The notes below the pieces were generated by a model, which saw nothing but the letters and a program-made list of their open reading frames with translations, was not told the origin of the DNA and searched no databases. From the NCBI GenBank assembly GCA_041565695.1, contig JBFGUI010000192.1, positions 1 to 7,637 on the forward strand: a stretch of DNA of 7,637 bases, written 5' to 3'. Both the position numbers and the translations under genes were made by a program. Source of the DNA: Pelagibius sp041565695 (GTDB taxonomy: Bacteria; Pseudomonadota; Alphaproteobacteria; Kiloniellales; Kiloniellaceae). This document shows, in pieces, positions 1 through 4,060 of the stretch (the stretch's first letter is position 1; every line of letters begins with the position of its first letter).

Positions 1-61
1 CCCATTGTTTTTGGGGAGACTGTCACTACCTGTTCGCGCATGACCGAAATGGCTCAGGCTG

Positions 62-81
62 GCGGCTTTCGCCGCTTTTTT
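62..81 (+). terminator. Hairpin with T-run, terminator or attenuator-like
   Basis: A perfect 5-bp GC stem (GCGGC at 62-66, GCCGC at 71-75) with a TTTC loop is followed directly by six T residues (76-81), which is the layout of an intrinsic terminator. The stem is short but all G:C. Only 31 bases separate the T-run from the ATG at 113, and the ribosome binding site lies at 101-108. It could end an unseen upstream gene, in which case a promoter must fit into the small gap or transcription must read through. Alternatively it sits in the leader of the binding protein gene. I found no convincing promoter in 1-60 or 82-112. Confidence 0.55.
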
Positions 82-112
82 GCGCCTCCGGTCCCAGCCT
101 AGGAGAAGTCAC

Positions 113-1258
113 ATGGTTTCATCCTCGAAGACCTCGAAGGGTCGTCGGGCCTTCCTTGCAGGAACCGCCGCCGGACTGGTGGCCGGCACGGCCGCGGGAC
201 TTGCCGCGAGCCAGGGTTTCTCCGGCGCCGCCCCGGCGGTGATCCCCGATCGCGCCGTCGGCACCACCTGGAAGGTCCAGACCTCCTGGCCCGGCGGCCA
301 CGGCCTCGAGGTCTTCAAGGCCTGGTGCGCCAGCATCGTCGAGAAGACCTCCGGCGAACTGGCCTTTGAGCCCTACGGCGCCAACGAGCTGGTCGGCGAG
401 TTCCAGCTGTTCGACGCGCTGCGGCGCGGCAAGATCCAGGCGATGAACTCCTTCACCCAGTACTGGTCGGGGCGCATCCCCGCGGCGGTCTTCCTGGCCG
501 CCTATCCGCTGGGCCTGCGCCAGCCGCACGAGTGGGAGGTGTTCTACTACGGCCTCGGCGGCCTGGAGATGGCGCGCGAGATCTACGCGCCCTTCGGCAT
601 GTACTACCTCGGCCCGGTCCGCCACGGCGCCAACATCATCCACTCGAAGAAGCCCATCGAGTCGATCGAGGACTTCCGCGATCTGCGCCTGCGCATGCCA
701 GGCGGCATGGTGGCCGAGCTGTTCCAGGCCGCCGGTGCCAAGACGACCATGCTGCCTGGCTCGGAAATCCTCGGGGCCCTAGAGGACGACGTGATCGAAG
801 CCGCCGACTATGTCGGCCCGGCGGTCAACCTCGCGCTGGGCTTCCAGAAGGTCGCCAAGTACGTCTCCATGGGGCCGCCGGGCTTCATGTCGATCTACCA
901 GCCGGTCGATCTGATGGACATCACCGTGGCGATGGACAGCTGGCAGGCGCTGTCGCCCCGGATGCAGGCCTTTCTCGAAGACGAGATGCGCCTCTACTCG
1001 CAGCATCACCACACCGCGATCGAGGTCGCCGACCAGGCGGCCTGGCAGGAGTTCGATGCCGCTGGCGTAACGGTGTCGCGTCTCAGCGAAGAGGACGTGA
1101 GGGCCTTCACCAAGCTAGCCGTGCCGCGCTGGTTCGCCTGGGCGAACCGTGACCCCGATGCCGGACGCGTGTTCCGTGTCCATCTGGACTACATGATGTC
1201 GGGCAGCCTGGGCTACGTCACGCCGGATATGGTTCAGGGCTTCCACCTGAATACATGA
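113..1258 (+). CDS. TRAP-type solute-binding protein, DctP/TakP-like, Tat-exported
   Basis: Predicted periplasmic binding protein of the DctP family (381 residues), the group that delivers small organic acids, often 2-oxo acids, to TRAP transporters. The ATG at 113 is preferred over an in-frame TTG at 80 because AGGAGAAG (101-108) lies at the right distance and the protein then opens with a Tat signal: twin arginines R11-R12 in GRRAFLAG, then an Ala/Gly-rich hydrophobic stretch to about residue 35. The mature part begins near residue 43 and shows the TakP-like pattern: TSWPGG near the start, RMPGG (R194, the likely carboxylate-anchoring arginine), LPGSEILGALE, then YVGP (Y233-P236) where TakP has a WVGP-like segment, and a helical C-terminus. 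Length is normal for the family. No DctQ or DctM membrane gene is present, and a histidine kinase gene starts 7 bases downstream. The family is clear; the ligand is unknown and a dicarboxylate or 2-oxo acid is only a guess. Confidence 0.9.
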   Translation: MVSSSKTSKGRRAFLAGTAAGLVAGTAAGLAASQGFSGAAPAVIPDRAVGTTWKVQTSWPGGHGLEVFKAWCASIVEKTSGELAFEPYGANELVGEFQLFDALRRGKIQAMNSFTQYWSGRIPAAVFLAAYPLGLRQPHEWEVFYYGLGGLEMAREIYAPFGMYYLGPVRHGANIIHSKKPIESIEDFRDLRLRMPGGMVAELFQAAGAKTTMLPGSEILGALEDDVIEAADYVGPAVNLALGFQKVAKYVSMGPPGFMSIYQPVDLMDITVAMDSWQALSPRMQAFLEDEMRLYSQHHHTAIEVADQAAWQEFDAAGVTVSRLSEEDVRAFTKLAVPRWFAWANRDPDAGRVFRVHLDYMMSGSLGYVTPDMVQGFHLNT

Positions 1259-1265
1259 GCATGGC

Positions 1266-3581
1266 ATGAGCATGTCCCGGCGCAGTCTCGGAGGGCGGCC
1301 GCAGCGCTCGCGCCTCTCGGCCTTGCTGCGGCGTCCGCGCGAATGGCGGCGCGGGCTCGACAGGGACATGCGCCTTCTGCTTGCCATCGTGCTCATCGTC
1401 GCCGGGTCGCTGGCAGCCTGCCTGATGACGATCCGCGAGGTGGAGCGTCAGCTGCTGAAGGCGGAAGCCACGGGGGCGGCGGTCCACTGGGCGGAGTTTC
1501 TGCAGTCGCATCTGCTCGGCCTCGACGAGATCCTCGAGGCGGGGCTGGTTACCGAGGCGGATCAGCGCATCTTCGAGTTCGCGGGCGCGGCCGGCAGCGT
1601 TCAGGACTACCAGGTCATCCGTCCCGACGGCGTGGTGGCCCTGTCCAACTGGTCCGGTGACTTCCGCGGTGCCGGCGACAGCGCGACCCTGCGCGCGGTG
1701 CTGCAGGAGAACCGCACCATCACTTCGGTGGTCGCCGAGGACTTCGGTGGCGGCGGCGCCATCATCGGCCAGGCCTATGTGCCCCTGGCATCCGGAGCCG
1801 GGACCAGGGGCGCCCTGCGGGTCGATGTCGACGTCACCAGCGAGGCCGCGCGCTATCGCCGGCTCGGCAACGGCGCCTTTGCGGTGCTGATCGCCCTGCT
1901 GCTGCCGCCCGGAGGGCTCGCCGGCCTGCTGGTCGGCCGCAACATCCTGGCCCAGCGGCGCTCCGAACGGGTGCAGCGCCAGCGCGGCCTGGTGCTCGAG
2001 GCCCTGACGCGCGGCGTCAGGCTGCAGCGCGTGCTGCTGCGCATCGCCCGCTATGTCGAAAGGCACCATCCGGGCGTCCCCTGTACCATCGTCATGCTGG
2101 ATACCACCGGCGAGCAGGTCGCCGCCTGCGTCTCGCCGCAGCAAGAGTACGGCGGGCTGCGCGGCCGCCCGGTGCAGGCGCTGCCAGGCCTCATTGCCGA
2201 AAGCCTCCAGTCGGACGGCCCGCTGATGCGTCCGGCGGCGGGCGGCGGCAGCGTCTGGTCGGTGCCGATCTCGGCCACCTCCGGGCGGTTGCTGGGCTGC
2301 ATCATCCTGCGTTTTCCCACCGGCTTGAAAGTCCGGGAGCCGGTGCCCGAAGGGCCGGTCATGACCCTGGCGCAGCTCGCCGGCTTCGCCGTCGAGGCGC
2401 GCCGAGCCGAGGCGGCCCTGGCCGAGATGCGCCAGCGCAACGAACTGATTCTCAACGCCGCCGCGGACGGCATCTTCGGCGTCGATGCCGAAGGGTGCAT
2501 CACCTTCGCCAACCCGGCCGCCGCGCGCATCCTCGACCGGCGGCCGGCGGCCATGATCGGCGCCCTGGCCGATGTCGTGCTGCGGCCGTTCTCCACGCGC
2601 CAAGACACGACCCTGCCGGTTGCCGCCGGCCTGGCCGACGGTCAGGTCAGGCACATCGAGATGCTGGAGATCCGCGGGCCGGGCGGGCGGCCGCTGCCGA
2701 TCCAGCTGGTTGTCACACCCATCGACCGCGGCTTGTCGAGTCTCTGCGCGGTGGTGGTGTTCCACGACATCTCCGCCCAGATCGCCGCGCAGCGGGACCT
2801 GTTGCACGCCAAGGATGAGGCCGAGGCGGCGAGCCGTTCCAAGTCGAGCTTCCTGGCGCACATGAGCCACGAGCTGAGAACGCCACTCAATGCCATCATC
2901 GGCTTTTCGGAAGTCATGGCCTCGGAAACGCTGGGGCCGCTGGACAATCCCCGGTACCGCGAATACGTCCGCCACATCAACAGCTCCGGCGGACACCTGC
3001 TGTCGTTGATCAACGATCTGCTCGACCTGTCGAAGATCGAGGCCGGCAAGCTGGAGCTCAGCGAGGAGGCGATCGGGCTCAAGCCGCTATTCGAGCGCTG
3101 TCGCGTCCTGGTCTCCGAAGCGGCGCATCACAAGGGGCTGGCGCTGACGCTCGACGTTCCAGAGGGGCTGCCGCTGCTGCGCTGCGACCGCCGCAAGCTG
3201 CAGCAGGTGCTGGTGAACCTGCTGTCGAACGCGGTCAAGTTCACGCCGGCCGGCGGGCAGATCGTGTTGGCGGCGAAGAGCGACGGCGCGGACGACATAA
3301 GCATCTGCGTTTCCGACGACGGCATCGGCATCGCGCCCGAGGAGCTGGAGAAGGTCATGGCGCCCTTCGGCCAGGCCCGCGAAGCGCTGGTCCGCGAGAT
3401 CGAGGGCACCGGGCTCGGCCTGCCGCTGGCCAAGGCCCTGGTCGAGCTGCACGGCGGCGAGCTGGAGCTGCAGAGCAGCCTGGGCAGGGGTACCACGGTG
3501 ACCGTCCGGCTGCCCGGGCGGGCGGAGCGCGCGGCGCCCGCCGAGCCGGCTGCCGCCGCGCGGATCGGCCGCATCGCCTAG
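1266..3581 (+). CDS. Membrane sensor histidine kinase (sensor domain-GAF-like-PAS-HisKA-HATPase)
   Basis: Inner-membrane sensor kinase of 771 residues. Visible order: TM1 at about 37-56; an extracytoplasmic region 57-202 with Cache-like phrases (VIRPDGVVALSNWSGDF, IIGQAYVPLASG); TM2 at about 203-224; a GAF-like domain about 250-383; a PAS domain about 390-505; a short coiled linker; HisKA with phospho-acceptor H535 in HMSHELRTPLNAIIGF; HATPase about 635-750 with N-box N651/N655, G1 box DDGIGI (684-689), the F-box phrase APFGQ and G2 box GTGLGL (714-719). All catalytic motifs are intact. The tail is Ala-rich and there is no receiver domain, so a separate response regulator or phosphotransfer protein must exist elsewhere. 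The HisKA sequence resembles alphaproteobacterial PleC/DivJ-type kinases. The start at ATG 1266 has no clear ribosome binding site. It lies 7 bases after the binding protein stop, so translational coupling is likely; ATG 1272 is also possible. The signal is unknown, and the neighbouring binding protein is the obvious candidate partner. Confidence 0.92.
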   Translation: MSMSRRSLGGRPQRSRLSALLRRPREWRRGLDRDMRLLLAIVLIVAGSLAACLMTIREVERQLLKAEATGAAVHWAEFLQSHLLGLDEILEAGLVTEADQRIFEFAGAAGSVQDYQVIRPDGVVALSNWSGDFRGAGDSATLRAVLQENRTITSVVAEDFGGGGAIIGQAYVPLASGAGTRGALRVDVDVTSEAARYRRLGNGAFAVLIALLLPPGGLAGLLVGRNILAQRRSERVQRQRGLVLEALTRGVRLQRVLLRIARYVERHHPGVPCTIVMLDTTGEQVAACVSPQQEYGGLRGRPVQALPGLIAESLQSDGPLMRPAAGGGSVWSVPISATSGRLLGCIILRFPTGLKVREPVPEGPVMTLAQLAGFAVEARRAEAALAEMRQRNELILNAAADGIFGVDAEGCITFANPAAARILDRRPAAMIGALADVVLRPFSTRQDTTLPVAAGLADGQVRHIEMLEIRGPGGRPLPIQLVVTPIDRGLSSLCAVVVFHDISAQIAAQRDLLHAKDEAEAASRSKSSFLAHMSHELRTPLNAIIGFSEVMASETLGPLDNPRYREYVRHINSSGGHLLSLINDLLDLSKIEAGKLELSEEAIGLKPLFERCRVLVSEAAHHKGLALTLDVPEGLPLLRCDRRKLQQVLVNLLSNAVKFTPAGGQIVLAAKSDGADDISICVSDDGIGIAPEELEKVMAPFGQAREALVREIEGTGLGLPLAKALVELHGGELELQSSLGRGTTVTVRLPGRAERAAPAEPAAAARIGRIA

Positions 3582-3832
3582 CGGGCTCGACCCCCGGCGC
3601 GGGCGCTCCGCGCTGGGCTTTCGACGCGGCCGCCGGGCCGGCGGTGGGCGGCAATCTCCTCCCCGGGATATTAACCGGGTTCGCGGGCCAGCCGGCCTGC
3701 CGGGCCGACCGGCCGGCGCCCTGCGGCGGGCCTTTCGCGCTGCCGTTCCGGCGTTTCGGAGCGGGTCCCGAACGGCTTTTCCAAGTCATTGAAATACAAC
3801 CACGATTCCGCCCCTTCCGGCGGTCGCGGAAG
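3582..3832. other. Non-coding spacer between kinase gene and gyrA promoter
   Basis: No believable gene is present; open frames here lack ribosome binding sites and recognisable protein sequence. The stretch is dominated by GC-rich inverted repeats: GCGCGG/CCGCGC (3597-3602 and 3608-3613, 5-nt loop), CCCGG/CCGGG (3662-3666 and 3675-3679) and GCCGGCC/GGCCGGC (3691-3697 and 3711-3717, 13-nt loop). A better terminator candidate (3742-3780) and the dyads around the gyrA promoter are listed separately. None of the first three stems has a real T-run, so they may only protect the 3' end of the kinase mRNA or be by-products of base composition. Confidence 0.6.
3742..3780 (+). terminator. Possible terminator of the binding protein/kinase operon
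   Basis: The arms GCCGTTC (3742-3748) and GAACGGC (3770-3776) pair perfectly over 7 bp and are followed at once by TTTT (3777-3780). The 21-nt interior is long but GC-rich and can fold partly on itself. The site is about 160 bases after the kinase stop and about 50 bases before the gyrA promoter, which suits an operon boundary. The large loop and short T-run make this a moderate call. Confidence 0.4.
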
Positions 3833-3854
3833 TTGTCGTGCCACGGCGGAATTG
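3803..3854. repeat. Nested inverted repeats enclosing the gyrA -35 box
   Basis: The outer arms ATTCCGCC (3805-3812) and GGCGGAAT (3845-3852) are perfect 8-bp complements; a G/T wobble and a C/G pair extend them to 3803 and 3854. Inside lies a second perfect dyad, CTTCCG (3814-3819) and CGGAAG (3827-3832), with a 7-nt centre. The inner dyad abuts the -35 hexamer (3833-3838) and the right outer arm ends 3 bases before the -10 hexamer. This could be an operator or a secondary-structure element; no known factor is recognised. Confidence 0.45.
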
Positions 3855-3861
3855 CTATAGT
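3833..3861 (+). promoter_or_regulatory. Predicted gyrA promoter, extended -10, sigma70-type
   Basis: The -35 box TTGTCG (3833-3838, four of six consensus bases) and the -10 box TATAGT (3856-3861, five of six) are separated by exactly 17 bp. TGC precedes the -10 box, giving an extended -10 element. Transcription would start near 3867-3869 and leave a leader of about 190 nt before the proposed gyrA start codon. It is the best promoter match seen in the spacer. Confidence 0.65.
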
Positions 3862-3867
3862 TCGAAC

Positions 3868-4060
3868 AACGATTCGCGGGGGATTCCCGCAGGTTTTCCG
3901 GGGCCTTGCGCTCGCGGCGGACCTGCCGGTTGGGGTCCGGGGAAAACCCGACTGATCCAGGCTTATCTGAGGTGCTTTCGGCCCCGCCCGACAGATCCAA
4001 GGGGGCCAGACAATTTGTTGCCCGGGCGTGGGGCCTGGGCCTCTTCTCAAGGCAGTTCCC
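3868..4060 (+). other. gyrA 5' leader with several possible stems
   Basis: This untranslated stretch follows from the predicted promoter and the TTG start. Pairings visible by eye: GCGGG/CCCGC (3876-3880 and 3886-3890, 5-nt loop); GGTTTTCC/GGAAAACC (3892-3899 and 3941-3948, perfect 8 bp) enclosing GGACC/GGTCC (3919-3923 and 3934-3938); ATCTG/CAGAT (3965-3969 and 3992-3996) interleaved with GGCCCC/GGGGCC (3980-3985 and 4002-4007). No known riboswitch class is recognised. The structures may be regulatory or may reflect GC richness. Confidence 0.4.

Noticed and set aside
40..102. 20-codon frame before the binding protein gene
   Set aside because: No ribosome binding site at a usable distance (GGGGAGA at 13-19 is too far). 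Kept only as part of the attenuator question, not as a gene.
80..112. Upstream TTG start for the binding protein
   Set aside because: It would add 11 residues before the Tat signal and lacks a ribosome binding site; ATG 113 has a good one.
1368..1370. Internal ATG (M35) as the kinase start
   Set aside because: It would still keep TM1, but the nearest purine-rich stretch is only a base or two away from the ATG, too close to work, and coupling to the upstream stop favours 1266.
1218..2996. 592-codon open frame on the - strand
   Set aside because: It lies opposite the kinase gene, whose motifs are intact. Its product is low-complexity, rich in Arg, Gln, Gly and Asp, and matches no family I know; such frames are expected opposite GC-biased codons.
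3860..3874. LexA-like GTTC-N7-GTTC site at the gyrA start
   Set aside because: The second half reads GATT instead of GTTC, and gyrA is not a usual SOS gene.
3644..4000. Small open frames on both strands in the kinase-gyrA spacer
   Set aside because: No start context, no recognisable protein sequence, and they overlap inverted repeats and the gyrA promoter.
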